In this document: one piece after another, positions 12,410-24,040 of the stretch | How the letters are laid out: each line of letters begins with the position of its first letter | Numbering within the stretch: position 1 is the stretch's first letter | Source: Rhynchonema sp. JSB1_4 | Lineage: Eukaryota; Nematoda; Chromadorea; Monhysterida; Xyalidae | Length of the DNA: 64,000 nucleotides | Assembly (NCBI GenBank): GCA_030248065.1 | Contig: JASAMV010005084.1 | Location: 1 to 64,000 of the forward strand | Reading direction: 5' to 3' | Translations under genes and position numbers: made by a program | Notes under the pieces: generated by a model | Seen by the model: the letters and a program-made list of their open reading frames with translations, nothing else | Database searches by the model: none | What the model was told of the DNA's origin: nothing

Positions 12410-13185
12410 ACAGGTCAGGGTTTTTTTTTCAAAATTTATCAGGTGCAACTTAGGTGCAAGCTGGCCAAAGTAGGTGCAAGCCCTACTTTGAATAAAAAAA
12501 CGCCGATTTTAGGTGTTTTTTGCCTGGTCATGCGTTTTAATGCTATTTCCGTGCTTTTAGAAGTTCAAGTTGGAACGCAATGAATAGTCGCTTTCCCAAG
12601 CACGCCACATCTATACTACTAAAACAGGAAGGCGTATGTATGTATGTATGTCTGTCTGTCTGTCTGTGGCCCCCTCCCTCGGAAGGGCGGACGGGTCAAT
12701 TTTCACGGGTAGCTTTGGGTATGCTAACGGGTCTTCGGGGGGGGGGGGGGGGCCCGGGCGCGGCGCTGTAGCCGGGCCGTAGGCACGGGTCCCGTCTAGT
12801 CAAATTAAAATTAGGAACCTGGACCAAGGAGTCAATTTGTTTTGTTGAAACAGCTCAAAACGAGTAGTACCTTTAGCAAACCTAAAAACTGATATTGTGC
12901 CGTCGGTTGCTTAGTGCTGTGTTAGTGCAGTGTGATCAGCTAACCAAAGTGACTCTTTCATCAAACGATGGAATTTAGTGGAAGGAACGAAGAAGCCGCG
13001 CAGCGCATTTTTTTCGTTTCTAAGGTTTTCGAACCTTAAAAGATGCTGTATAAATGCTAAATTAAGGAAATAAGGGCTCAAAATGTTAGGTGCAAGCTGG
13101 CACCTAACCCTGAATTTTTCGGTGCGATTCTGATTTTTTAAGTGCAAATTGCACCTAAAAGATGTCTAAAAAAACTATGGTACAG
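12410..13185. mobile_element. TTAGGTGCAA word element, copy 2, with a Helitron insertion
   Basis: AGGTGCAA words occur at 12440-12480 and again, in both orientations, at 13085-13160. The middle shares long stretches with 9376-10985, including a CCGCGCAGCGCATTTTTT segment at about 12990. A Helitron-like element (12610-12799) interrupts it. Confidence 0.65.
12610..12799 (+). mobile_element. Mini-Helitron-like element, copy 1
   Basis: It starts TCTATACTACTAAAACAGGA after an A and ends CTAG before a T, with a short GC-rich hairpin (ACGGG/CCCGT) just upstream of the end. A 5' TC, a 3' CTRR, a terminal hairpin and insertion between A and T are the hallmarks of Helitrons. It has no Rep/helicase ORF and is 190 bp, with a TATG/TCTG microsatellite near the 5' end. 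The second copy, 63302-63490, has the same ends. Confidence 0.85.
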
Positions 13186-13217
13186 GTTGATTGCTAAGGC
13201 CTGGGTATTGGTAGCTA

Positions 13218-13512
13218 AAGGCGGTCTACGGGAGGTTGTCACTCAGCCCCCGAATACCGTAACCCACCGTAATTTTGATCTGCAAGGATCGTGTCGAGAC
13301 CATTTTCTTTTTTATCTATGTTTTGCGTGTTAGCGCCAACACCAACCAACAATTCCAAGTTTTGGTGATCGACGCGCATGATGACAATTTCCAGCTTGCT
13401 GCCGCTAATACACGTGTCGATAAGCAGCGATCAGCAAGGTTCTCGCAACGATCTCGCTTGCGGTGGGTTACGGTATTCGGGGGCTGAGTGACAACCTCCC
13501 GTAGACTGCCTT
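13218..13512. mobile_element. TA-flanked MITE with about 50-bp inverted ends, copy 2
   Basis: Near-identical to 7741-8034, in reverse orientation in its middle section: AAGGCGGTCTACGGGAGGTT start, matching inverted end, TA on both sides (13216-13217, 13513-13514). Confidence 0.85.
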
Positions 13513-13514
13513 TA

Positions 13515-14475
13515 CACCACCGATTCTTTCTTCAAAACGATGACTGAAAAGATCAAGAACAAGGAAATGTTATTGCGCGAAGCGCAAAATTTATGAAAAT
13601 TTTGGTTCAAAAAATGGTAATTTCGCTCGAATTTAGGCATACCGGGCCGGACCGCGGCCCGGCCGACCAAGTCCAAAATCGCGGCCCGGCCCTTGTACCG
13701 GGCCGGGCCGGGCCGGCCCGTTTCCGATCTCTGTTTTGGACCAAAAAAAGTTTTTTCCAAAAAATGTATTTTGCAAAAAAATACGCAAGATACTCAACGC
13801 TGTACATTTTGTTTAGAAAATGGCGTGTGCTGCTGCATGCACTGTGTGTATAAAAAGTGCCATGAGCCGATTGCCCTGCCCACACACTAGTACAACACAC
13901 TAACCTAACCGCCGAAGTTGTGCGTAGTTTTCGCGTATGAGCGTAGCGTGGACGCTGCGGGGCTCCAAGTCACGTGATCTCGTCGTTGTATTACACTAAA
14001 CGTAGCGAGGCAAAAAAAGTTTGGTCAACCAGCAGATTGTAAAGTCATTGTGTTGTTGTTGTCTGTCGGCAGCCCGGGCATAGGATTGTTCTGTGATGGC
14101 TGACTGATTGGCGCAATTCGTTTCACATCACAGGCAGTTTCGTCTGCTTTGCGAAACACGCGTCAGCCATTGTGTTCGACCACTTCCGTTGCGTTTGCAT
14201 CAACCGGATCAACCAGTTCACAATTAGGCTCTCCGTCACTTTCTGTGTGTGCTGGTCGAATTTTCTGACTGGCGCCTATTCATTTTGCTTTTTGCGTCAC
14301 GGAGAATCTGGGTTGTTTTGGGGCTGCAATCCTTGACGGTGCATAGTGAGTGTTTTAAAATTGCGAAATATCGCTCGTTCATTTCAGAAGATAACCGTCC
14401 TCGAGAGATTAACAGTCGGTTTTTAAAACTCAAAAAACGGACTGACAAAAGCAACGCAAATAATTCCGGGACAAA
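13515..14475. other. Intergenic sequence upstream of SLU7
   Basis: There is no gene. A block of GGCCCGGCC-type words lies at about 13640-13725, next to the short stretch TTGCGCGAAGCGCAA at about 13567; this looks like another word-repeat element without recognisable ends. The last 400 bases before SLU7 are unique and presumably contain its promoter and 5' UTR, but I see no convincing core motif. Confidence 0.5.
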
Positions 14476-17400
14476 ATGACGACATTCACGCCACGTATTC
14501 CGGCATCGGCTGTGCTGAAGTCGAAAGATGCGCCGGGCGCTGGGACCGGGTCACGTCCGTCAAAGGAGGAATATCGAAAGAACAAGGAATTGGAAGAGGA
14601 ACGAAAATTGGGTCTGGTTCCCGCGATCACCGATGTGGAGACCGGACGGGACATCAACCCGCATATTCCCGAATTTATCGCTGCTGCGCCGTGGTATGCT
14701 GGCACACAAGGTATGACATTGTCTCTGTCAGTCATCGTATTCTGTTTATTATTATGTTTGTAAAATTTCAAACAAATACAACGCGAAGTTACTTTCTTCA
14801 GGCCCAACATTGAAACATCAGCGGCCGCATCCGGAGCGCGAGAAGCGCATGAACACCATCACCGATTGGTACAAACGCGGCAACACCGGTCAGGTGGCAA
14901 CAAAGTTTCGCAAAGGCGCCTGCGAGAACTGCGGTGCGATGGGACACAAGAAGAAGGTATGGGGACCGCAAGATTTTCTGTCGTTTTTTTTCGAAATGGT
15001 TGTCTGTTTTCGTCAAAAAAATTTGCAATTTTTTCCTCAGGATTGTCTCGAACGACCGCGCAAACTCGGCGCCCGTTGGACGGGTGAGGATATCGCACCA
15101 GACGAACATCAGCAGGACGATCTGGCGTTGGGCTGGGATGCGAAAAGGGATCGGTGGAATGGGTATGTGCCTCAATTGTTTGCAAAGATTTTTATTGTCC
15201 GTATGCTGAAAAAGCCAATTTCGAAGTGCAGACTGTTCGTGCGCGCAGCACTAATATTCGCACGAATTCACACAATCAAAATCAGCCATCATCTGTTTTC
15301 AGCTACAATCCGGCCGAACACGCCAAGACGATTGAGGAATTCCAACTGTTGGAAGAGGCGCGCAGAATGATCAAAGCGGAGGAGCAATCCAAAGAGGAGG
15401 GCAACACCGACTCACAGGGAGAAGAAGAGAAGAAAAAGGATGAGGATTTGCAGGCGGTAAGTTGAACTTGTTTTTCAATCTTTGTGCAGTGGACTTGTCT
15501 TTTATAGTTAAACCCTCCATGAAAGATGAATAATATTTTCATCAACCAAATTTTTTGTCGCGGAAATGACGGGTCCCTTGAATTTTTTTCATGTCGCCAT
15601 AAAAAGGGTGGTGGACCAGTGGTGTCGTTGAGAAATCAATATTTTCCCATACCCAGCCCAATTTTCGGAAAATTTCCCACACATACGCCCGAAAATCAAA
15701 AATTTCCCATACCCCATAGCAGGGTGGTACTACCCTACTACTGTGGTGGACTCAAGACTGTATTTTGTTCATTATTTTATGAAAAGTATAGGGTTCTTTT
15801 ATAAAAAACGCATCATGTTTGTCCAGGACGAAGACAAATACGCCGAAGACGCGGACATGCCCGGTGTCAAACTGGACACGGACAGTCGGACGCGGATTAC
15901 GGTCAGAAATCTGCGCATTCGGGAGGACACCGCCAAGTATTTGTACAATTTGGACCCGAACTCGGCCTATTACGATCCAAAGTCACGATCGATGCGCGAG
16001 AATCCGTTTGCTGGATTGAAGGTATGTTGCTGCTTTGCTGACGTAATCATGTTCAATGACAAGAACGAACTTGTTTTTCGAGTAGGTACTCACATGAACA
16101 TTGCTTTGTTTTGCTGTCGTATTCGAATTGGCAAATTCTGCGGCTCCGATACTGGCTCATCCCAAAACCGTCAAATGAATGTCTTATTGGGTTTTACCTG
16201 TAGCACCATCAACACAAATGAAGCGGAATAAAGTGACTGACAAGTTCTTGCAAATCAAATTTCCCTTTCAGGATAAAGACATGGAAGCAATGAAATTCAG
16301 CGGCGAAAACGTGATGCGCAACACCGGTGAGGTGATGGACGTGAACAAGGCACAGTTGTTCGCGTGGGAGGCCAAACGGAGGGGCATTGACGCTCACACA
16401 TTGGCCGAACCAACCAAATTGGAACAATTGAAACGCGACATGACCGAGGGCAAGACGACGATCGAGGACACGCAGAAGAAAGCGATTGTTGAGAAATACG
16501 GAGGGGAGGAACATTTGAAGGTATGGGAATGGGACGACAGCCTGTAAGGTTGCTTACTATGACTGTATAGTCCAGCAACAGCTAACGCAGAATTTATGGC
16601 AGCCACACTGCCTGATTGGTAAAGCGGAAAATCCGGTGATAAGCTTGCCCGGTTTTAGACCGGAAGTTCGCAGACATTTTTTGCTGGCACGCTTCATGAT
16701 ATGATTGCCTTCTTTTGTGTCGTTATGAAAAAAAATTCATGCTTTAGCCACTTCTTTTTCTCTTTCTTTCTCTCGCGGTTTTTTGCTTGCTACCGTAACC
16801 ACATTCAAACCATTCCAATTTTTATGTCTGAAGCGAGCGCGCACGTTTTCCGCTTTACGGATCAGGCAGTTTGACTGCCATAAATTCTGCATTACTTGTT
16901 GTCGGACTATGGGTTATCTAGCTTGCCACGGACGTGGTGGTCAATGGAAAGGTCAGCGCATGCTACATGCTCTGCTGAAGATTGCATTCTCTTGCAACAA
17001 TTGCGCATTAAAGGGGGCCTTTCGCATTTCAAACCGCCTTCAAACTTTGCACGCATTTGAATATTGTTCAGGGCGTTGTTAAACTCTCACGCACCAAGAA
17101 TCCAATCTGCAGCATGCGACCAGGAGATGCACTTCAAGAGGAACATCCGGGAACAAAGTGTGCGGCGGACTAGCCCAATTTATACCTGCGCATTCAGGCA
17201 AACTGCTTGATCAAAAAGGTGTCAAGGCGAATGAATGTTTCGCATGAAACGTGCAACACCGCTAACTATGGAATTTCGCTTTTCTTTATATTTCGAATTT
17301 CAACGAATTGTTCCAGCGCGACAAGCATACCTTAAAACATTTAGCAGCCACGCATGAACAATTCGTTGCAATTCGAAATAAAAAGAAAAGCGAAATTCTA

Positions 17401-18984
17401 TAGTGAGGCAGGGGCAGATATCGTGCGAAACATTCTGCGCCTTGACCGCCCTTGTCATCAGGCGAGTTGCCTGAATGCGCAGGTAGAAATTGGGCTGGTC
17501 CACATTTGAGTTTTTGTTCGCGGATGTTCCTCTTGAAGAGCATCTCTTGGCCGCATGCTGAACGTTAGACCTTCGGTGTGTGTGACTTTTATGACGCATT
17601 GACCGCTGTCTAAACACATGCGAAGTGTGAAGGGGGTTTGAAATGCGAAAGGCCCCCTTTAATCTTTTGAACCTTGCTCGATAAAAAAATGTTTCAGCCA
17701 GACCGCAAGTAATCGTGAGAAACTAGCAAAAAAGGTTTTACACGCACAGCTCCTTCATAAATAGTATTCGTGCATCAAACGTAGAAACACATGCTCTGTT
17801 TGAATGAAGGACATAATATTGCATTGCCCCAGTTTTTATCTGCACAGCCCCATTGATTGTCTATCTGAAGTTTGTTAGTTACCACAAGTGTATATGACCC
17901 ATTGTTTTGCCAGGTTCCACCGAAAGAGCTACTGCTGGCACAAACCGAGGCCTACGTCGAGTACAATCGTAAAGGCAAGGTGTTGAAAGGGGAGGAGAAA
18001 GCAGCCGTGTTGTCACGATACCCCGAGGATGTGTACCACAACAATCACACGAGCATTTTTGGTATATAAGGCTGGAAATGTTGATTAATTTTGCAAGCTT
18101 CGTTGTTCCTTGGTCAAAATATCACAATCTTTAGGCTCGTTCTTCAAAGCTGGTCAATGGGGCTACAAATGCTGTCATTCGACGGTGAAAAATTCGTATT
18201 GCGTTGGTGAGGATGGGAAGAAAGCAGCTGCGCTCTCGGCCACTCTTCCTCCGCCGACGCAGAAAGATGCAACGGAAGAGAAATCTGACGCTGAGAAGAA
18301 AGGTATGTTGTTGAGCGATTTGTGTTGTCGTTCTTTGTGAATTTGTGAATTTTTGTCAATTGAGAGTTTAGCGCATAAGGTTGCCCAAGATTCCTGTACT
18401 GACCAGGCTAAATCTCAGGCGAAACAACAACAACGCCCACGAAGTCCACCGCCAAACGATCGAAAGAGTCTGACGCGTCATCAAGCAGTTCGAGTTCGAG
18501 CGGCAGCAGTTCTTCCTCCTCCTCCTCCGACTCCGAGGTCTCGACCGATCCAGAGGAACGTGCGGAGGAACAGCGTCAGCGGGCGCGGGCCGCGCAACGC
18601 AGAGAGACGCGACGCGCGAAACGGCAACGCCAGAAAGCGAAACGCAAGAGCAACAACAACGACAAGTTTGCTGGTACGAAACGAAAATCGAACGACAACA
18701 GCAGCAGCGGATCTAGTGATTCGGACTCAGACCAGGAGCAGCCAAAGAAAAAGAAAAAGATTGTCGATGAAGCTGCCGAATTAGAACGGGCGTTGGAGCG
18801 AGCGCGAAAGGCGGAAGCGCACGGAGAGGAAATACTGAAACTCGGGGACCGTGCTCGACCGTACAACAGTCATTATGATGTCAAGGCACCGACTGACCAC
18901 GACATGGAAGCCTATCGAATGACTAAGAGTCACTTCGATGACCCGATGGCTGCGTACGTGAAGGACAAACGCAAAAACAAGTGA
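14476..18984 (+). CDS. SLU7: Pre-mRNA splicing factor SLU7
   Basis: SLU7 is a nuclear spliceosome protein that acts at the second step, helping to choose the 3' splice site. Nine exons can be placed: 14476-14710, 14802-14956, 15041-15162, 15303-15456, 15827-16021, 16272-16520, 17914-18061, 18135-18302 and 18419-18984. Together they give 1992 nt, or 663 residues, somewhat longer than the usual vertebrate protein. The CX2CX4HX4C zinc knuckle characteristic of SLU7 is at residues 119-132, across the exon 2/3 junction. The SLU7-type core, including [16 protein letters not shown] and the GSFF...WGYKCCH segment, follows. The C-terminus adds Ser-, Arg- and Lys-rich tracts and ends in a conserved [20 protein letters not shown] tail. 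Introns 4 and 6 contain transposons. The end of the gene (exon 8 onward) is partly copied at 24133-25235. Confidence 0.97.
15617..15743. mobile_element. Short hAT-type MITE in SLU7 intron 4
   Basis: Begins CAGTGGTGTCG and ends CTACTACTG, with a perfect 8-bp duplication TGGTGGAC at 15609-15616 and 15744-15751. It is only 127 bp and largely made of TTTCCCATACCC-type words. It is the inverse of the material at 6130-6264. Confidence 0.88.
16583..16894. mobile_element. Inverted-repeat MITE in SLU7 intron 6
   Basis: Arms of about 45 bp (GCAGAATTTATGGCAG at 16587 and its reverse complement ending at 16890) enclose about 220 bp that carry a smaller internal palindrome. The ends extend to TAAC/ATTA. 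The superfamily is not clear. Confidence 0.75.
17011..17659. mobile_element. Long foldback element in SLU7 intron 6, TA-flanked
   Basis: Starts AAGGGGGCCTTTCGCATTTC and ends with the inverse, with TA on both sides. Almost the whole 649 bp is two inverted arms meeting at about 17325. The arms share GAGGAACATCCG, GCGCATTCAGGCAA and TTTCGCTTTTCTTT-type segments. Transcribed, it would form a long hairpin within the SLU7 pre-mRNA. Confidence 0.85.
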
Positions 18985-19521
18985 TTTTGGGTTGGTAAAT
19001 GTATAGAAATTATGTTTATCCAATTGCTGTCACGTGTATATTACTTACTCTTGTGTCTGCGTTGTTGTTGTCAGTTGTTTGAATTATGTGTGTTGTCCTT
19101 TTTGGTTTCTTTCCTATTATTGCTTGTGCACGCACACGCAGTGATCCAAGATCAAGGCACCTTTGCTATTACTCTTGGTGGCACCTTCATTGCACATTGT
19201 GAATTATGTGGCAAGGAAAATTATTAATTATTATTAATTATCCACGTGTACATAAAAAAGTAAAACGTCCAAAATTATTCGAGGAGACCTGAAGATTCAC
19301 ACAGCCTTCAAATGCAAAGGAATAACAGAAAAAGACTAAGCGTGAGAGATTCACCAAAATGTTTGTCATTGAGTCTTCAACTTTCTGGATGACACAAGCC
19401 GTCTGCGCTGTTCGCACCTCTCGATGTTGTATGTTCGATCACGCATTCGTTCCGTGAACATTGTGTAGCCGATGTAGATGCCTGACAGACATTTAAAAAT
19501 ATGAAAATAGAAGCAAGGGTT

Positions 19522-19936
19522 CCTTGTTTTCTAGCAGGCAAAAAACGCTTTTTTCACGAAGAAATTGAATAAAAGCCGTTTTTGTCTGAGGTCCGAATAC
19601 TTTTCCACTTATTTTTCAAGGTGGTTTTTATCAGTTTTTTATTTTACTTTTCCCAAAAATTTGGAACACAAAACCGATGAGTTTTTTTGTTCGGATCAAA
19701 TTTTGGTCCCATGTTCGGGCCAAAATTTTCTGTGAAACCCTACTTTTGTGTCGTGTGCTCATATTTTGTGCCCAAACGCTTCCCGCTTTTTACCGAACAC
19801 CCTAAGTACTGGAACAGTATTTGAAAAAAAACCGTTTTTTTGAAAAAAAAACCGTTTTTTTGAAAAAAAACCGTTTTTTTGAAAAAAAGTTTTTTTTCAA
19901 CGAAATATAAAGAACGGTACTTTACGCGCTGGTATA
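19522..19936. mobile_element. Diverged TATACTG-family hAT-type element
   Basis: Present here but absent at the equivalent point of the duplicate (about 25790), so it is an insertion or a remnant of one. It contains the AAAAAACCGTTTTTTT repeats and CGAATACTTTTCCA...GATGAGTTTTT blocks seen in the complete element at 42500-42953. The ends are eroded. Confidence 0.65.
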
Positions 19937-19998
19937 GTTCTGTGATCAGTTTCATGGCTTCGAAAAGGTGCGAAGGTCTTCTAGGACTGCCTTTCTGG

Positions 19999-20291
19999 CA
20001 GTGGTGTCGTAAGAGCGACGTTCCTGCCCTGGGTATTTGTATTGGTATCCTAAATTTTTTTTGGCTGTGGGACATCCCGTATCCGGACTTTTGGCCAAGC
20101 GTATCTAACACCTAAAAGGCACTAAAATTAGCAAAAAACCGACCATTTTAGCCCTAAATTTGCAAGCAATGGATTGTAAACCAAGCACCACGCAAAAAAT
20201 GTAATTTTTTCGCTATCTCAGAAGTGATTCTCTTCAAACTGAATTGCAAATTGAAGCATCCTGACTTTTTGATTTCTCAACGACACCACTG
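19999..20291. mobile_element. hAT-type MITE, CAGTGGTGTCG ends
   Basis: Ends CAGTGGTGTCG / CGACACCACTG, with a perfect 8-bp duplication CTTTCTGG at 19991-19998 and 20292-20299. The same insertion exists in the duplicate at 25834-26229, so it predates the duplication. Confidence 0.9.
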
Positions 20292-20756
20292 CTTTCTGGA
20301 CTACTTCAGCACTGACGATGGTTTGGTGCACCGCGGATTGGAAACATAAGTTGACCTAAACATTCAAATTTCCGCGTGACACCAGCAGATTTCAGTTAGA
20401 AAGTTCGAGGTAATGGATCAGCAACGAGAAACAATGGCGTAACTTACCAACAATACCGACGCACAATGCCAACCAGACATGGTATAATGACAGCGTATTT
20501 GAGATTAGGGAATGGTAGCAATTTGGCGTGCTCTTTGTCCACAAATGGCTGAAATGAACAGCTGGGAAACTTACGCATGTTGAAAGGAATATTTGAGCAC
20601 ATTTTTAACTTGGAAATGATTCGGTTAATGCATAACATGGAACAAGAAGATTCAAAACGTAATATGTGAGCGCCAGCGCCCCACGCCCGTGATCACGACA
20701 AAAAAACACGTTCAACAGAAACTAGTAATTGGCGAAGATCCAACTCACCAGAACTA

Positions 20757-21031
20757 TTGGTCGCACAATGACTTTATAAGAATTTGTCAAATTTTTTTCC
20801 TGAATCGCGAAGCAGGCTAGTGACGGGGCAATGACGTTGCGTTGCGCGATCACACACAAAACACGTAGTAAAGAGAATGTTTCAGACCTGCGGCAACGTG
20901 GTTGATCTGCTAGATTATTTTCAGCTGAAAATGTTTTGTGAGAATTACAAATAGCACAGTAGTTAAGAGTGACTGAACGTGAAAATCAGGATTGATTTTG
21001 ATGAATTCCTATATGGTCATTGTGCGACCAA
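20757..21031. mobile_element. TTGGTCGCACAATGAC MITE inside DPM2 pseudogene exon
   Basis: The paralogous intact DPM2 exon reads CAGAACTATCAACC. Here the same site reads CAGAACTA, then the element, then TATCAACC. The insertion therefore duplicated exactly TA. It is a 275-bp member of the family at 8548 and 51389, in reverse orientation, and it splits DPM2 exon 2. Confidence 0.96.
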
Positions 21032-21601
21032 TATCAACCACAGCGTGTAATACACGGCACACAAAACGAACCCGCAGACTGCGTACCCGATCCAACGATG
21101 ACGACTGTTGCTACGACGCGGCGGCTGTTGCGATCGATTGCGGTCTCGATCCCGATCATCGTTGATGTCGCCGTCGTCGTAGCCTCTTTGATGCTGATCG
21201 TCTCGATGTTCGTTGGCCCACGCGTGTTTGGCCCATTTCGGCGGCATGCCACGCTCGAAGTTGCGTTCGTCCACGCTCACTGACAGATACCTGCTGCCGG
21301 CCGTTGACGGCGGGTGATTGGTGCGTTGCTGTAATGATGTTTCAATAACATGATGTGCTCTGGAATTGATCGTCAAGCACACAACCCGACTCTTAGTTGT
21401 CATTCGAGCTTTGATACCACGTGCTCTACCGTAGCAAGCAACCGAAACTCGATTCATTTGGTGGATCACCACTGGATGGAACTCATCGTTTTGGCTGGTG
21501 CTCATCTCAAGAACCCCGTCAGTCACCAACCCAATTTGTGGCCAAGAATTGTGGCGATTCCTTGGTGACGTATCCGGTATCGTCGACCACCCTGACGACA
21601 A
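21017..21601 (-). pseudogene. Chimeric ORF: RD-rich gene fragment joined to DPM2 exon 2
   Basis: The duplication junction fuses, in frame, the exon containing ERNFERGMPPKWAKHAW and an Arg/Asp/Asn-rich run with the DPM2 exon for the first membrane helix (WIGYAVCGF...YYTLWL). Translation then stops within the MITE at 21031. The RD-rich tail of the parent gene (to 29521) is lost. This is most likely a by-product, but it is an open chimeric reading frame of 194 codons, counting upstream intron sequence. Confidence 0.7.
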
Positions 21602-22226
21602 TTGCCGGTGTCAGCGATGTGGATCGGACGATGCCACGTTCTCGGTATCCACCATCGGGCGTCACTCGACCATGATTGTCGCGGGTGTCTGCAAACGGGG
21701 GGAAGTGCAAAGTACCGATTGAATCTGCAGCACATATTGCCATTATGGCCATGGTGCGCACAATCACACGTAAAGTGTAAGCCCTCTTGATCGCATGTCC
21801 GGGACCGTACCAGGGCATGTACAGTACGTGTCATGGAGAAAAGAGCGGGGGATAGGGTGGAAGCAAAACAGCGGTTTGTCGGGAGCAGCGGCCACATGAT
21901 AGCCGGTCTGTTTGGGGCTGTATAATTCCCAAGCCTAAGCGTAATATTCTGTGTGGCGCAGAAATTTAGCAAGTCCTCCGCTACTCTGTCCGAACACCTT
22001 GCATATATACAGCATACATCATCCACTCACTCACCAACATCCTTCGACTTTCTCGGTTTATTCTTGCTCGGTTTGCTGCCCATCATTACCAATTACGATT
22101 GCAGTTTGGTTGCTGAATACGTAGAAGACACGAGAGTGATTCATTAAGAATTCTGGCAAAAAGTACAGTTTTGTGGTTTACAAACACCAGCATCAACCCA
22201 ACACGCAAACATTGTGGGCTTGCGTA

Positions 22227-22529
22227 GGCTGCGATTAGATAAATGCGGAATGGCAAATTTCTGCATTCCGCGTTTATCTGCTCACCTTTGCGAAATTTTG
22301 AATTTCTGCAAGTAAATTCATGCTTTTGGCCAAACATCTCAGTTGCTGTTTGCGTTAACACGCAACATTTGAGGTCAGCGCAGCACGCTGGAAGTTGTCA
22401 TCGTCACCCAAGCGCGCGCCATTCTGCAAAGGTGAGCAGATAAACGCGGAATGCGGAATGCTGAAATGTACCATTCCGCATTTATCTGCTCACCAATTTA
22501 AGCATTCCGCGTTTATCTAATCGCAGCCT
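22227..22529. mobile_element. TA-flanked MITE, GGCTGCGATTAGATAAA ends
   Basis: Inverted ends GGCTGCGATTAGATAAA / TTTATCTAATCGCAGCC. Inside, the word GCATTCCGCGTTTATCTGCT and its inverse recur four or five times. The paralogous arm (28045-28070) has a single TA at this site, so this is a true insertion with a TA duplication. Confidence 0.88.
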
Positions 22530-22563
22530 TACTGTGCTATCTGCCACCAGGCTGTGTTGGTGC

Positions 22564-23283
22564 CAGGGTTGGATTAAAAACAAAGTTAAAATTTTTTTGT
22601 AAAAAAATTAAAAAAAGTTGGCCACTTTTTTATTGTAAAATTTTAAAAAGTAAGTCCACTTTTTTATTATTTTTTCCCTTTTTTTCGTTATTTTCTCACT
22701 TTTTAGGGTAAAAAGGCTTGTTTTCATGCTTGCATTATTGCTCATCATTCTCAAAAATCGCCTGCGGCGCTTATACTTCAGTTTAACATGGTGTTGTAGT
22801 GGACTCATACAGTTCCCAGACATCCGAACAATCGCTGCATATATAATATAGGACACCATATACCGTATACTGTACAGTTACTGAGCGTGTCGTAAGCTAT
22901 CGCCAGACCCCACGTTGCTCGCCTATTTGCAGTTGTGTGGATTTGTCATTTGATGCTTTTGTCACACAACATGAGTGTGGTGCAAGTCTTTATCTCTCTT
23001 CAAATTTATCCCCAAATTCACGGACAGAAGGTTGGTCTTCTCTTTGTCATATATACCCACAGTGGTTCTCAAAGTCATGACCAAAGGGGCTAGGCTAGAT
23101 CGCAGGTGATCGACGTAAACATGCAAGTCAGTGGAAAAGTTCTCTTTAGTGTCCCTCAAAACATACCTCTAAGTAACATGATTTCAGAAATTTCATTTTT
23201 CTAGAAACCAATTTTTTTGGGTCCGGAATAAAAAAGTGATGTAAAAAAAGTTCGATAATAAAAATTTTTTTAATCCTACCCTG
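22564..23283. mobile_element. hAT-type MITE, CAGGGTTGGATTAAAA family, copy 2
   Basis: The ends match 6529-7290. A perfect 8-bp duplication, GTTGGTGC, lies at 22556-22563 and 23284-23291. The paralogous locus near 28030 lacks the element and reads straight through, which confirms the insertion. Confidence 0.95.
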
Positions 23284-23639
23284 GTTGGTGCATGCATGCA
23301 TGCGGCACACTGGGTACGTGGGTAAGTACGCGTGCATGGTTACAACAGAAACAAGCGGGTCGGGACAAACAAGACCAAAGGTTTTTGGATCCCAACTGGG
23401 TACATAGTAGCACAAATACACACACATGGTAGTTATGACTGGATTTGTGGTGCAGACAAGTTTGATACGCAGGTATCGATGGAACAGGACTAGCTACTGT
23501 GGGATAAGCTGTGGGGAGCTAACTGCACACAGATAAAAAACCTTTTTGTTATTCTTCGGTGTTACTTTAGCTACAAACCCATGGGTAACGAAACATCATA
23601 ATACAGACTTCGATCGAAAGCGCTCGATGATCAGTTCTC

Positions 23640-24040
23640 GAACGCGGTGCGCACATTCGTCAAAGTTGCGCCGTTCACTGCCGATAATGTTTCAATGACG
23701 CGCACGGAATGGAAAGTGTACGCGCTTGGAGTTGCAGCCTTGTGCGTTTATCAATTTTCATCGTTATATCTTGTTCCTAATATGTATTCTCACATAAAAC
23801 AGATCAAACACCAATTTTCAGTCTGACAATGTGCCTCGAAACTGATCCTGGTCCGGGTCCGGAATTCGTGCCCAAACTGGTCAGCGACTTGGAATCTCTG
23901 GAGATTCCAGTCAAGAAGCAAGATTGTGATTTTTTTTTTTTTTCTTTTTGGGAATTTAAAAAATATCAGAACTGTTGCGGAGTTCGTCTCGACGCTGTTT
24001 GTTGATTTAGACTCCGATCCTGTCGCCAGTGCTTAAAATT
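23640..24040 (+). pseudogene. Broken copy of the small membrane-protein ORF
   Basis: Reads like the minus strand of 27163-27540 as far as the SHIKQI segment. A four-base deletion then shifts the frame and a T-run insertion at about 23930 breaks the rest. The intact version is the 27163-27474 ORF. Confidence 0.85.

Larger units (their letters stand above)
19366..21097 (-). pseudogene. DPM2 pseudogene (first copy of duplicated locus)
   Basis: This is a direct duplicate of the intact DPM2 gene at 25634-26914. The last exon (19366 to about 19480) is readable. The third exon (about 20450-20552) has lost two bases relative to the intact copy, which shifts the frame within the second membrane segment. 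The second exon is split by a TA-type MITE (20757-21031), and its upstream side joins foreign sequence at 21097-21102. The first exon is missing. Intron sequence carries an extra insertion at about 19522-19936 that the intact copy lacks. Confidence 0.9.

Noticed and set aside
18353..18866. Basic ORF on the plus strand and Ser-rich ORF on the minus strand
   Set aside because: Shadow frames of SLU7 exon 9.
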